64,000 nucleotides of DNA, from positions 186,001 through 250,000 of the forward strand of contig CANMKR010000003.1 of the NCBI GenBank assembly GCA_947498625.1. Reading direction: 5' to 3'. The notes under the pieces are model-generated. The model worked only from the letters and a program-made list of their open reading frames with translations, was not told the DNA's origin and made no database searches. Origin of the DNA: an uncultured Kangiella sp. GTDB lineage: Bacteria > Pseudomonadota > Gammaproteobacteria > Enterobacterales > Kangiellaceae. The position numbers and the translations under genes were made by a program. This document shows positions 1-7,647 of this stretch, in pieces. The stretch's first letter is position 1. Each line of letters starts with the position of its first letter.

Positions 1-406
1 CTACTTTGACTTCTGAAATAAACGGTTTACTAATATTGACGCCCATCATATAAACAGCCGCATAAACCAAAATAGCCAATAAGAAATTCGCCATTGGTCC
101 TGCCAATACAATTAAAATCCGCTTCCAGACTGGCGTTCTATTAAATGCGTAAGGTAAATCTTCTTCTGCTACATTACCTTCTCGCTCATCGACAAATTTT
201 ACGTAACCACCCAGCGGAATAGGCGCGACGGCAAACTCGGTGCCAGCCTTGTTGTACTTACTCCAAAAAGGCTTACCAAAACCCACCGAGAACCTTAATG
301 CTTTAACACCTAGTTTTTTAGCCACCCAATAGTGGCCCCACTCATGAAAAGTGACCAAAATACCTAGAAGGATTAGTAATCCAAAAATGCTGTAGAAAAA
401 GCTCAA
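1..406 (-). CDS. rseP: RseP-type site-2 intramembrane metalloprotease, N-terminal part (cut by window edge)
   Basis: Inner-membrane zinc protease that in other gammaproteobacteria cuts the anti-sigma factor RseA in the envelope-stress (sigma-E) cascade. The visible 135 codons contain the first membrane segment with the zinc motif HEWGH (HExxH), then RFSVGFG and the conserved block GPMANF in the following region. The gene runs off the left edge, so the PDZ domains and the second metal motif cannot be seen. The reading frame opens with TTG at 406, two bases beyond the dxr stop, and no earlier ATG is available, so the TTG start is my best choice but is inferred. It is the last visible member of the uppS-cdsA-dxr-rseP run and is probably cotranscribed with it. 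Confidence 0.9.
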   Translation of the reverse strand, partial: MSFFYSIFGLLILLGILVTFHEWGHYWVAKKLGVKALRFSVGFGKPFWSKYNKAGTEFAVAPIPLGGYVKFVDEREGNVAEEDLPYAFNRTPVWKRILIVLAGPMANFLLAILVYAAVYMMGVNISKPFISEVKV

Positions 407-408
407 AG

Positions 409-1599
409 TTATAACTCGCTAATTATTTGAGTAGTTAATTGTCGCGCTGATAAGTCAGCTGCCAAAACAGCCTCTAAATCCGCTATTTCAGCATAGTCAG
501 TTTGGCTTAACGTTTGCTGAATCACTTCCGCGATTTGTGTAAAGCCTATTTCTTTTTGCAAAAATGCCTCCACCGCAATTTCATTCGCGGCATTCAAAGT
601 CGCAGGCATATTGCCGCCGGATTTCATGGCATCAATGGCTAATTTCAAACATGGGAAACGTTTGAAACAAGGTTTATTGAAGGTTAATTGACTAATACTC
701 ATAAAGTCTAATGGCGCAACGCCAGCATCAACTCGTTCAGGAAATGCCAGGGCATGAGCAATCGGCGTGCGCATATCGGGATTGCCCATTTGCGAAATTA
801 CTGAGCCATCTTTATAACGAACCATCGAGTGAATAATGCTTTGCGGATGCAAAATCACTTCAATATCCGAAGGCTTTACGTCAAACATCCAACAAGCTTC
901 GATTAACTCCAATCCTTTATTCATCATAGTGGCAGAGTCAACAGAAATCTTTCTTCCCATATCCCAGTTTGGGTGAGCACAGGCTTCTTCCTGCGTGATC
1001 GACGAGAAATCATCTAACGGCTTATTTAAAAAGGGACCGCCCGAGCCAGTGAGGACAATATTTTCAATCCCACAAGAACGGATCCCTTGTGAAACAAAAT
1101 GCTCAGGTAACGATTGAAATATTGCATTATGCTCGCTGTCGATTGGCAATAAAGTGGCACCCGATTCTTTAACCGCTTGCATAAAGATAGAGCCCGACAT
1201 TACTAAAGCTTCTTTATTGGCAAGCAAGACTTTTTTACTCGCTTTAACCGCAGCTAGCGTGGGTAACAAACCTGCCGCGCCAACAATTGCAGCCATCACT
1301 GTATCTACATCACTATCGCTTGCCACTATAGACAAATCTTCAGCTGTAGATAGAACTTGCGCATTAGAATTATGGCCAGAAAGCGTTACCTTCAACTGCT
1401 CAGCCTTGCTTTCATCGGTTATAACTGCATATCGCGGCTTAAACTGTAAACACTGCTCGGCCAGCAAATCCACATTACGATGCGCTGTTAAGGCAAAAAC
1501 TTGATACTTTTCTGGATGCCGAGAAATTACATTTAAAGTGTTAATACCTATAGAGCCTGTTGCACCAAGAATGGTAATTTGCTCTTTCCTAGAAGACAT
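409..1599 (-). CDS. dxr: 1-deoxy-D-xylulose 5-phosphate reductoisomerase
   Basis: Cytosolic NADPH-dependent enzyme that converts 1-deoxy-D-xylulose 5-phosphate to 2-C-methyl-D-erythritol 4-phosphate, the first committed step of the non-mevalonate isoprenoid pathway. At 396 residues it has the family's usual length. The N-terminus carries the nucleotide-binding loop GATGSIG (residues 12-18), NKE at 128-130, and the metal/substrate motif DSEHNAIFQ at 154-162. The later SVDSATMMNKGLE block is also typical. It begins five bases after the cdsA stop and ends just before rseP. This fits a single transcript feeding undecaprenyl and quinone precursors next to uppS. Confidence 0.97.
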   Translation of the reverse strand: MSSRKEQITILGATGSIGINTLNVISRHPEKYQVFALTAHRNVDLLAEQCLQFKPRYAVITDESKAEQLKVTLSGHNSNAQVLSTAEDLSIVASDSDVDTVMAAIVGAAGLLPTLAAVKASKKVLLANKEALVMSGSIFMQAVKESGATLLPIDSEHNAIFQSLPEHFVSQGIRSCGIENIVLTGSGGPFLNKPLDDFSSITQEEACAHPNWDMGRKISVDSATMMNKGLELIEACWMFDVKPSDIEVILHPQSIIHSMVRYKDGSVISQMGNPDMRTPIAHALAFPERVDAGVAPLDFMSISQLTFNKPCFKRFPCLKLAIDAMKSGGNMPATLNAANEIAVEAFLQKEIGFTQIAEVIQQTLSQTDYAEIADLEAVLAADLSARQLTTQIISEL

Positions 1600-1604
1600 A
1601 AATC

Positions 1605-2504
1605 TTATAAACCGCCGTTAAGCCACAACAATAAAATCACGAAAAATGGTGCTACCGAAAGCGTGCTATCCAGGCGGTCAAGAAGGCCTCCATGACCAGG
1701 TAAGATATTGCTAGTATCTTTAATATCTGCTTGGCGTTTCAACATAGAAATAAATAGATCGCCAATAACGGATACGATACCTAGAATAAGCACAAAAGGA
1801 ATAAAGTACTTCAGAGGTAGTGGTAAGCCCATATAAGTTCCAAGTGCCCAAGCCACTAACAAAGAGGTAATTAAACCACCAAAGAAACCTTCCCAAGTTT
1901 TATTAGGACTAACCACTGGCGCTAGTTTATTTTTACCAAAAGTTTTTCCAGTTAGATAAGCGCCAACATCAGCACCCCAAATAATAAAAAACATCAGTAA
2001 CAATAAAAAGCCGCCATAATTAACATCGGTTTCATATTGACTAGAGCGAATTAAGACTATAGCTAACCAAGCAACAGGCAGAATCACTGCCCCCATAAAT
2101 ATTTTTATCGACGCACCTTTACTCCATAACTTGGTTCCATTTGGGTATAATAAAACAAGTACAAGAGCTAAAATCCAAACTAAATTACCGACTACAATTT
2201 TTTTAAGTGGGTTGGCTTCAAAAATACTAAAGCTTGCATTAAAATCAGGAACATTTCCCGGGCTTTGGAAAAAACCAGCTTGGTAGAGTTGATAAAATAA
2301 GTAGCCAATAAAACCTAATGTTAAGATAATGAGCTCCCAACGAACATAAGACTTTTCCGACTTTAAAAGCCCCGACCATTCCCAAGCGAGCACACCAAAA
2401 ATAGGTATCAAAATTAAAGAAAAATTTTGTAACGAAGGATAAAATAATAAAACTACTGCCAATGGCAATAACAATAAAGCTGTAATTAATCTTTGCTTAA
2501 ACAT
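1605..2504 (-). CDS. cdsA: Phosphatidate cytidylyltransferase (CDP-diglyceride synthase)
   Basis: Integral inner-membrane enzyme that makes CDP-diacylglycerol from phosphatidate and CTP, the branch point of phospholipid synthesis. The 299-residue protein is almost entirely hydrophobic, with about eight predicted membrane segments. It carries the C-terminal family signature, with SPNKTWEGFFGG followed by GHGGLLDRLDS near residues 268-278; these acidic residues bind metal and substrate in the family. It starts 19 bases after the uppS stop and is followed closely by dxr, as in many gammaproteobacteria. Nothing unusual was seen. Confidence 0.95.
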   Translation of the reverse strand: MFKQRLITALLLLPLAVVLLFYPSLQNFSLILIPIFGVLAWEWSGLLKSEKSYVRWELIILTLGFIGYLFYQLYQAGFFQSPGNVPDFNASFSIFEANPLKKIVVGNLVWILALVLVLLYPNGTKLWSKGASIKIFMGAVILPVAWLAIVLIRSSQYETDVNYGGFLLLLMFFIIWGADVGAYLTGKTFGKNKLAPVVSPNKTWEGFFGGLITSLLVAWALGTYMGLPLPLKYFIPFVLILGIVSVIGDLFISMLKRQADIKDTSNILPGHGGLLDRLDSTLSVAPFFVILLLWLNGGL

Positions 2505-2523
2505 ATACCCTTCTTATCCTCAT

Positions 2524-3243
2524 CTATCCTATTTGTTCGCCAGTTTGTCCGAAACGTCTTTGTCTTTTTGCGAAATCATTAATTGCAATTTCTAATTCTT
2601 TGCTATCAAAATCTGGCCACAAGGCATCACTAAAATACAACTCAGAATAAGCAGTTTGCCATAATAAGAAATTACTTATACGTTGCTCACCACCAGTTCT
2701 GATCATTAAATCCACATCCACAACATCAGCTGTCACAAGACGCTTATGAATGTCTTCTTCAGTAATCTTTTCAATCCCATCCATAAGGCACTGATTGGCG
2801 GCTTGAGTGATATCCCAATGACCACCATAATTGGCTGCTATTTGCAGAAGTAAACCATTATTGTCTTTAGTCAGTTCTTCTGCATTATCAATAGCTTTTT
2901 GTAACCGCTTATCAAAGCCTGCTTTATCACCAATAACCACAAGCTTTACATTATTTTTATGCAACTTCTTAGATTCGTTTTTTAAACTAGTCGCAAATAA
3001 ATCCATCAGGAAACTGACTTCATCTTGTGGCCGCTTCCAGTTTTCACTAGAGAAGGCAAATAGCGTTAAAACACTTATACCTTGCTCGCCACAATATTCC
3101 GCCATTTCACGAGCACGCTCCATTCCTGCTTTATGCCCCAAAACGCGCTTTTTACCGCGTTTTTGTGCCCAACGCCCATTACCATCCATTATGATGGCAA
3201 TGTGCTTTAAATTCTCTGGAATCTTCACGTGAATTTTATCCAT
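2524..3243 (-). CDS. uppS: Undecaprenyl diphosphate synthase (cis-prenyltransferase)
   Basis: Soluble/peripheral enzyme that condenses isopentenyl diphosphates onto farnesyl diphosphate to give the C55 lipid carrier for peptidoglycan and O-antigen. The catalytic aspartate lies in IAIIMDGNGRWAQKRG (D20), followed by FSSENWKRP and the C-terminal RTGGEQRISNF and SELYF motifs, all diagnostic. At 239 residues it is full length. It is the first gene of the uppS-cdsA-dxr-rseP run. The gap upstream of it contains a stem-loop rather than an obvious strong promoter. Confidence 0.97.
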   Translation of the reverse strand: MDKIHVKIPENLKHIAIIMDGNGRWAQKRGKKRVLGHKAGMERAREMAEYCGEQGISVLTLFAFSSENWKRPQDEVSFLMDLFATSLKNESKKLHKNNVKLVVIGDKAGFDKRLQKAIDNAEELTKDNNGLLLQIAANYGGHWDITQAANQCLMDGIEKITEEDIHKRLVTADVVDVDLMIRTGGEQRISNFLLWQTAYSELYFSDALWPDFDSKELEIAINDFAKRQRRFGQTGEQIG

Positions 3244-3274
3244 GGTACATTTTCAACATGTTCTAGATACAACA

Positions 3275-3299
3275 ACGCCGTGATTTATTTGCACGGCGT
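3275..3299. terminator. Stem-loop between the frr-linked gene and uppS
   Basis: Perfect 8-bp inverted repeat, ACGCCGTG at 3275-3282 and CACGGCGT at 3292-3299, with a 9-base AT-rich loop. It lies between the stop of the small secreted protein and uppS. It has no proper T-run on either strand, so it may be a weak terminator, a processing or stabilising hairpin, or a protein-binding dyad. Confidence 0.35.
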
Positions 3300-3315
3300 A
3301 TGTCTGCTATACTCT

Positions 3316-3651
3316 TTAAAAATACGTTTCTTGCAAGGATAAAAAATCGGCTTCGCAGTTATCTTTAAAAGAATAGGCTCTTATTTTTTTACCTGAAATA
3401 TAAGCTGTCATAACCAAGCTCAGCATTCTATCTACAACTTCTTTTTCATGTAAGGAAAAAGTTATTTTCGCTACTAAGCCACAGCCTTCAACTTCTTGTC
3501 TAACTGCAGAGTCATTGAAGTGAATACGTATAGATTTATCATTGGTATCATCATAAATTTTGATCCCTTTAACAGTGCCGAAAGCAATGTTATCAGCATT
3601 AACTGAATATGATAAAAACAAAAGCAATGCTAAAAAAATTACTCTTATCAT
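3316..3651 (-). CDS. Small secreted protein of unknown function
   Basis: I do not recognise this 111-residue protein. Residues 1-19 form a clear signal peptide (MIR, a hydrophobic run, then SVNA), so it should be exported to the periplasm. The mature part is about 92 residues, predicted mainly beta with one amphipathic helix, and has two cysteines (in EGCGL and DNCEAD) that could form a disulfide. Its ATG follows the frr TAG with no spacer, and GGAG inside the last frr codons can serve as its ribosome-binding site, so translation is probably coupled to frr. Such a gene is not normally found between frr and uppS. Function is unknown. Confidence 0.72.
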   Translation of the reverse strand: MIRVIFLALLLFLSYSVNADNIAFGTVKGIKIYDDTNDKSIRIHFNDSAVRQEVEGCGLVAKITFSLHEKEVVDRMLSLVMTAYISGKKIRAYSFKDNCEADFLSLQETYF

Positions 3652-4209
3652 CTAAATCTCCATCAACTCTTTCTCTTTCTCCGCCGCCATCGCATCAACT
3701 TTAACAATCATATCGTTAGTTAAAGTTTGAATATTCGATTCAGCAGCGCGTAACTCGTCTTCAGAGATTTCTTTCTCTTTCTCCAATTCTTTCAAAGTAG
3801 AATTAGCATCACGACGAATATTACGAATAGCCACTTTGGCATTTTCAGCTTCGCCACCAACCACTTTAGTGAGTTCGCGACGACGCTCTTCGTTCAATGG
3901 CGGCAAAGTAATACGGATCACTTGGCCTGCAACATTTGGCGTTAAGCCTAAGTCTGACTTCAAAATCGCTTTTTCAGTTGCTTCAATCGCGCCTTTATCA
4001 AAAATCTGTAACACCAAAGTACGGCCTTCTTGAACCGAAATGCTCGCTACTTGGCTGATAGGAGTATCAGCACCATAATAAGGCACCATCAAATGCTCTA
4101 ATAAACTGGGGTGAGCACGACCTGTACGGATTTTCGTTAAAGCCATTTTTAATGACTCAAGGCTTTTCTCCATACGCTCATCAGCGTCTTGGTGAATTTC
4201 GTTTATCAC
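3652..4209 (-). CDS. frr: Ribosome recycling factor
   Basis: Cytosolic factor that, with EF-G, splits the post-termination ribosome complex. Its 185 residues match the family's standard length exactly. Visible hallmarks are the N-terminal helix with [16 protein letters not shown], the beta domain with [16 protein letters not shown], and the long C-terminal helical arm rich in K, E and R. Upstream lies a 415-bp spacer with palindromic repeats rather than the usual tight junction with pyrH, so frr may have its own promoter. The downstream small secreted gene abuts its stop codon. Confidence 0.97.
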   Translation of the reverse strand: MINEIHQDADERMEKSLESLKMALTKIRTGRAHPSLLEHLMVPYYGADTPISQVASISVQEGRTLVLQIFDKGAIEATEKAILKSDLGLTPNVAGQVIRITLPPLNEERRRELTKVVGGEAENAKVAIRNIRRDANSTLKELEKEKEISEDELRAAESNIQTLTNDMIVKVDAMAAEKEKELMEI

Positions 4210-4355
4210 GGCAAACTCCTAAATATCTCTAATTCTGTTATTTCTGGGCTCTAGCACAGTATCTAGCGCATAGAGTAAGGCGCATATTATGCCCTAAATT
4301 GGCATAAAATCTAAGTAAAATAATGATTTAATGGGGATCTTGCCTATATATTGAA

Positions 4356-4382
4356 CGTCATTCCCACGAAAGTGGGAATCTA
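4356..4382. repeat. REP-like palindromic unit 1
   Basis: ATTCCCAC (4360-4367) pairs perfectly with GTGGGAAT (4372-4379) around a GAAA tetraloop. The flanks CGTC on the left and CTA on the right give the unit an orientation. It is the first of four related units in the frr-pyrH spacer. Confidence 0.8.
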
Positions 4383-4440
4383 TCTCAAAGACGCCTCAAA
4401 ACTACAACCATTTCAATAACTTAACAACCGCCAATTAGAA

Positions 4441-4465
4441 GATTCCCATTTGCATGGGAATGACA
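4441..4465. repeat. REP-like palindromic unit 2 (inverted)
   Basis: ATTCCCAT (4442-4449) pairs perfectly with ATGGGAAT (4454-4461) around TTGC. The leading GATTCCC and trailing GAATGACA make it the reverse complement of unit 1. Relative to unit 1 the inner base pair has changed on both sides, so pairing is preserved. Confidence 0.8.
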
Positions 4466-4519
4466 GTTATTTTGTGGGGTTAAGAAAAAACCTACTCACT
4501 AAAACTAACCCGGTCCCAG

Positions 4520-4545
4520 CGTCATTACCGCGCAGGCGGTAATCA
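4520..4545. repeat. REP-like palindromic unit 3
   Basis: ATTACCGC (4524-4531) pairs perfectly with GCGGTAAT (4536-4543) around GCAG, with a GTC flank on the left as in unit 1. The stem bases differ from units 1 and 2 at several positions, but each change is compensated on the other arm. Confidence 0.75.
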
Positions 4546-4574
4546 ACTTACCTGTATGCGCCACCTCTTTATAT

Positions 4575-4598
4575 GATTCCCGCTTTCGTCGGAATGAC
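4575..4598. repeat. REP-like palindromic unit 4 (inverted)
   Basis: GATTCCCGC at 4575-4583 pairs with GTCGGAAT at 4588-4595 around TTTC, with one C-C mismatch and one G-T wobble. It ends in GAATGAC like unit 2 and has the same orientation. The unit lies about 27 bases beyond the pyrH stop. Confidence 0.7.
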
Positions 4599-4624
4599 TC
4601 ATTAAGCTTTAGGGATGCACCATC

Positions 4625-5341
4625 CTAAGGATGAACAAGTGTCCCTTCTGTGCCACCGGTTACCACATCTTTTAAGGCACCAGGCTTGGTCATATTGAAA
4701 ACGCGGATATTCTTTTGGTGGTCGCGAGCTAAATGGAATGCGGTTAAATCCATCACCGCCAATTCTTTTTCCAGAGCTTCTTTATAGCTTAATTGGTCAT
4801 ATTTAACTGCTGTAGGATCTTTGGCTGGATCGGCGTTATAAACCCCATCAACTTTAGTCGCTTTTAAGACTAAATCGGCTTCAATCTCTATCCCGCGCAA
4901 ACAGGCCGCTGTATCAGTAGTAAAGAAAGGATTACCGGTACCAGCACAAAAGATAACCACCTTACCCTTTTCAAGCGCATTAATAGCGCCGCGGCGTGAA
5001 AAGCCTTCACAAACGCCATCGATCGGCATCGCTGATAATACTTTGGCGGGTATATTATTTCGCTCAAATGAATCTTGCAGCGCTAAAGAATTCATAACGG
5101 TCGCCAACATGCCCATATGATCGCCCGTTACACGATTCATACCGGCTTCGGATAGTGCCTGACCACGGTAGATATTGCCGCCCCCAATCACTACACCAAC
5201 TTCAACACCTAAAGCCGTAACAGCCTTAATCTCATCCGCCATCTGCTGCAAAATCGCAGGGTCAATACCAAACACCTGCTCGCCCTGTAAGGCCTCACCG
5301 CTAAGTTTTAAAAGAATTCGTTGGTAAGCAAGTTCAGACAT
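4625..5341 (-). CDS. pyrH: UMP kinase
   Basis: Cytosolic hexameric kinase that phosphorylates UMP to UDP in pyrimidine nucleotide synthesis, allosterically controlled by GTP and UTP in bacteria. The 238-residue sequence shows the amino-acid-kinase fold motifs: [10 protein letters not shown] near the N-terminus, [12 protein letters not shown] at about 50-61, and [14 protein letters not shown] in the middle. Its start is preceded by an AAGGAG ribosome-binding site. In most relatives pyrH follows tsf directly; here about 3 kb of other genes intervene, and pyrH has its own sigma-70-like promoter just upstream. Confidence 0.97.
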   Translation of the reverse strand: MSELAYQRILLKLSGEALQGEQVFGIDPAILQQMADEIKAVTALGVEVGVVIGGGNIYRGQALSEAGMNRVTGDHMGMLATVMNSLALQDSFERNNIPAKVLSAMPIDGVCEGFSRRGAINALEKGKVVIFCAGTGNPFFTTDTAACLRGIEIEADLVLKATKVDGVYNADPAKDPTAVKYDQLSYKEALEKELAVMDLTAFHLARDHQKNIRVFNMTKPGALKDVVTGGTEGTLVHP

Positions 5342-5369
5342 GATGGCTCCTTATAATTTGATTGGATGG

Positions 5370-5398
5370 ATTATAGTTGGGTTATAAGGTTGGAGCAA
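5370..5398 (-). promoter_or_regulatory. Predicted sigma-70 promoter of pyrH
   Basis: On the minus strand, TTGCTC (-35, 5398-5393) is separated by exactly 17 bases from a consensus TATAAT (-10, 5375-5370). It lies about 30 bases upstream of the pyrH start codon. This fits pyrH being transcribed independently of tsf. Confidence 0.6.
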
Positions 5399-5478
5399 TG
5401 ACAATTAGTAATTGACTCACACAAAGCAGCCCGCTAAGTTATTGAAAATAATCGCTAAAAGGGAGCTTAAGTGTACAA

Positions 5479-6306
5479 ATGATAAATGATCCAATCGTAA
5501 ATTCTGCTCTAGCAAATTGTATCTACAAGTATGGGCCAATTTCTGATCTCAGTCGAACCCTTACTGATCAAACGTTAGGTTTTAGCAGACTAAATGACTT
5601 TAATGATCCTTACGAATCTGATTATAGAGTGATCCATTATTTTCATAGCATAGAAGACGAAAAGAAATTACTAGACCCACCAGTTAATGCACTTACAGAA
5701 TTGCAAAAGCTTGTAACTGATTATTTGAGTAGGATTCGAGTAACATGTTTCTCTAGAACTGCGGTAAATAATTTAATGTGGTCACATTACGCAAAGCACC
5801 ACTCTGGGATTTGTTACTCATTCGAACATTCCCCAAAGTCGCCACTCTTTGATCCTGATAAGATGTCTTGGGGAAATGTAATTTATTCTTCTCTATTACC
5901 TGAACTAAAAATTTTCCAAGATCAAACAACAAGAGGAATGCTTCCATCAATCTTAAGTGATGTAGTTTTGACTAAATCTCAAGACTGGGCCTACGAGCAA
6001 GAGTTCAGATTCTATAATTCTTTTGATGGGAACTCGTTGAAGTATCCTATAAAAGCTCTAAAAGCTATAATTCTTGGAAGAAGAGTTTCTGAATCTGATG
6101 AAAAAAAAGTTATTGAACAAGTCACTTTTTTTAATAAAGAAAACAAAACTGATGTTAAAATTTTATTTGCTCACAGGGTTGCGAGATCATTTAATCTTGG
6201 AATTCATTCAAACTCTATTTTTCAAAAAAGCGCAGAAAACAGCTTCTCAGCATCAATACCCGTTTTAAAAAATATTTGTTCAGAATCAATCACAACCTTA
6301 AAATGA
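5479..6306 (+). CDS. DUF2971 domain protein
   Basis: 275-residue soluble protein with no signal peptide or membrane segment. The pattern matches the DUF2971 family: an early YxYGP / LGFSRLNDFNDPYESDY block (about residues 17-50), then CFSRTAVNNLMWSHYAKHHSG near residues 93-113 and CYSFE just after, with several conserved histidines and aspartates. The biochemical role of the family is not known to me. The start at 5479 follows GGGAGC. Its stop overlaps the next ATG (ATGA), so it is translationally coupled to the PhyH-type gene. It sits in the accessory segment between pyrH and tsf, is distinctly AT-rich, and may have been acquired. Confidence 0.8.
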   Translation: MINDPIVNSALANCIYKYGPISDLSRTLTDQTLGFSRLNDFNDPYESDYRVIHYFHSIEDEKKLLDPPVNALTELQKLVTDYLSRIRVTCFSRTAVNNLMWSHYAKHHSGICYSFEHSPKSPLFDPDKMSWGNVIYSSLLPELKIFQDQTTRGMLPSILSDVVLTKSQDWAYEQEFRFYNSFDGNSLKYPIKALKAIILGRRVSESDEKKVIEQVTFFNKENKTDVKILFAHRVARSFNLGIHSNSIFQKSAENSFSASIPVLKNICSESITTLK

Positions 6307-7064
6307 ATGAACAATTTGAGCAAAATGGCTTTACCACTAAGCAAAACTTTCTAAATAGGGAGCAAATTGATAATGTAAAAGCGGTTATTGAGTCTTTCCA
6401 TCATTCTTGGATAGAAACCAATAAAGACTTTTACCAATCCAGAGCCATTAACTCTGCCTATCTCAGTGGCAAGCAACATTTAAATGATGAACAAAGAAGC
6501 ACCCTATTCCAATTGATTGGCTCAAATCATTTAATGGAGCAGGTGTATTCCATCATTCCTAAAGATCCGGCTTTTATGAATACTCAGCTATTCTTTGATC
6601 CGGTAAATCCTCAGCAAAAAAACTATTGGCATAGAGACATCCAATACGATTTAGATCTTGAGCAACAAAAAGCAGCTTTATCAGGATCACAAGCCCTGCA
6701 CTTTCGAATTGCCTTAAAAGATGAGCCAGGGATAGAATTGGTTCTGGGCTCTCATTTCAATTGGGATACCCAAGAGGAACTCGATGTTCGCCTGGAGCAA
6801 AATGGCAAGAAAAGTCATGATGACTTATCCACTGGCAAGGTCATTGAATTAAAAGCTGGCGACTTGCTAATTTTTTCGGGCAAAATGATTCACCGCGGAC
6901 TTTATGGTTTGGATCGTTTATCACTGGATATTCTTTATTGTGACTCCGACAAAGAGTTACTCAAATATGCTGAGCCGGACTGTCTGCCAAATCTAGATCA
7001 GCTAAAACTAATTCAAGATCCTACCGCTTTTATGAATACCGCCAAAATTATTAATTCACTATAA
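6303..7064 (+). CDS. Phytanoyl-CoA dioxygenase (PhyH) family protein
   Basis: 253-residue predicted Fe(II)/2-oxoglutarate dioxygenase of the PhyH family. The iron-binding facial triad is visible: H110 and D112 in YWHRDIQYD, and H197 in KMIHRGLY. R205 follows in LDRLSLD and could hold 2-oxoglutarate. The substrate cannot be told from sequence; the family hydroxylates phytanoyl-CoA, ectoine, halogenated or natural-product substrates. I chose ATG 6303, which overlaps the stop of the DUF2971 gene by four bases, over an in-frame start at 6276, because the family usually begins just before the FEQNGF-type motif. The two genes probably form one unit. Confidence 0.83.
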   Translation: MNEQFEQNGFTTKQNFLNREQIDNVKAVIESFHHSWIETNKDFYQSRAINSAYLSGKQHLNDEQRSTLFQLIGSNHLMEQVYSIIPKDPAFMNTQLFFDPVNPQQKNYWHRDIQYDLDLEQQKAALSGSQALHFRIALKDEPGIELVLGSHFNWDTQEELDVRLEQNGKKSHDDLSTGKVIELKAGDLLIFSGKMIHRGLYGLDRLSLDILYCDSDKELLKYAEPDCLPNLDQLKLIQDPTAFMNTAKIINSL

Positions 7065-7121
7065 AATTCTAATAAATTCAAGGCTGTCGCCCCTTTGTCA
7101 GGTCATTTTCGTCACCGCCAA

Positions 7122-7130
7122 TGGTACAAT
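7122..7130 (+). promoter_or_regulatory. Possible extended -10 promoter of the XRE-type gene
   Basis: TGGTACAAT at 7122-7130 fits an extended -10 element (TGn plus TACAAT). There is no good -35 at 17 bp. It lies 55 bases before the start codon of the regulator gene. Confidence 0.35.
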
Positions 7131-7184
7131 TAGGCCAATATTCTTTCACAGAGAAGCCTCACAGAGTGTCGAGAGCCAACAAAG

Positions 7185-7604
7185 ATGATAGTTAAGCGAT
7201 TAAGACAAAAAAACAATTGGTCACAAGAACAGCTAGCAACCATGAGTGGTTTAAGTGTTAGAACCATTCAACGGATTGAAAGTGGTCAAAGTGCCAGTCT
7301 TGAAACTTTAAAAAGCCTCGCCTCTGTATTTGAAACAGATGTATCAAAACTAACAGAGGAAATACAAGTGATAGATAAACAGTCGGAAAAATGGAAAGAA
7401 CAGCCATGGTTAGTCAGGTATATGCTTTTTGGCGTTCGTACTCGAGTTGCACTCGTAGCCATAGAGTTGAGCTTTTTTTTTATAGGGGTAATTTTATTAT
7501 ATGCAGATATAGAAAACCGCTGGATAATGTCTTTTATTTTTGCAGGTTACTTTACTGGACTAACAATACGCCACGCAGACAAAAATAATCTCTGGGATAT
7601 CTAA
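7185..7604 (+). CDS. XRE-family HTH regulator with C-terminal membrane domain
   Basis: 139 residues in two parts. Residues 1-57 form a lambda-Cro/XRE helix-turn-helix: RLRQKNNWSQEQLATMSGLS, then VRTIQRIESGQ and ETLKSLASVF, all typical. After a charged linker, residues 86-128 hold two predicted membrane helices separated by ENRW, so the DNA-binding head would be tethered to the inner membrane. Target genes are unknown. It may sense a membrane or small-molecule cue and control its neighbours, but nothing in the sequence proves that. It is transcribed convergently with the DUF2799 lipoprotein gene across a shared terminator. Confidence 0.82.
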   Translation: MIVKRLRQKNNWSQEQLATMSGLSVRTIQRIESGQSASLETLKSLASVFETDVSKLTEEIQVIDKQSEKWKEQPWLVRYMLFGVRTRVALVAIELSFFFIGVILLYADIENRWIMSFIFAGYFTGLTIRHADKNNLWDI

Positions 7605-7613
7605 TCCTTAACT

Positions 7614-7643
7614 ACAAAAAAAGCCGCCCATTGAGCGGCTTTT
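7614..7643. terminator. Bidirectional rho-independent terminator
   Basis: AAGCCGC (7621-7627) pairs with GCGGCTT (7635-7641) over a 7-base loop. There is an A-run on the left and a T-run on the right, so it can end transcripts from both the XRE gene (plus) and the lipoprotein gene (minus). Confidence 0.85.
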
Positions 7644-7647
7644 AAAA

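Noticed and set aside
4356-4598. Possible CRISPR array in the frr-pyrH spacer
   Set aside because: Only four units, in alternating orientation, with spacers of unequal length (about 59, 55 and 30 bases), and no cas genes. The units are palindromes, so REP-like repeats fit far better.
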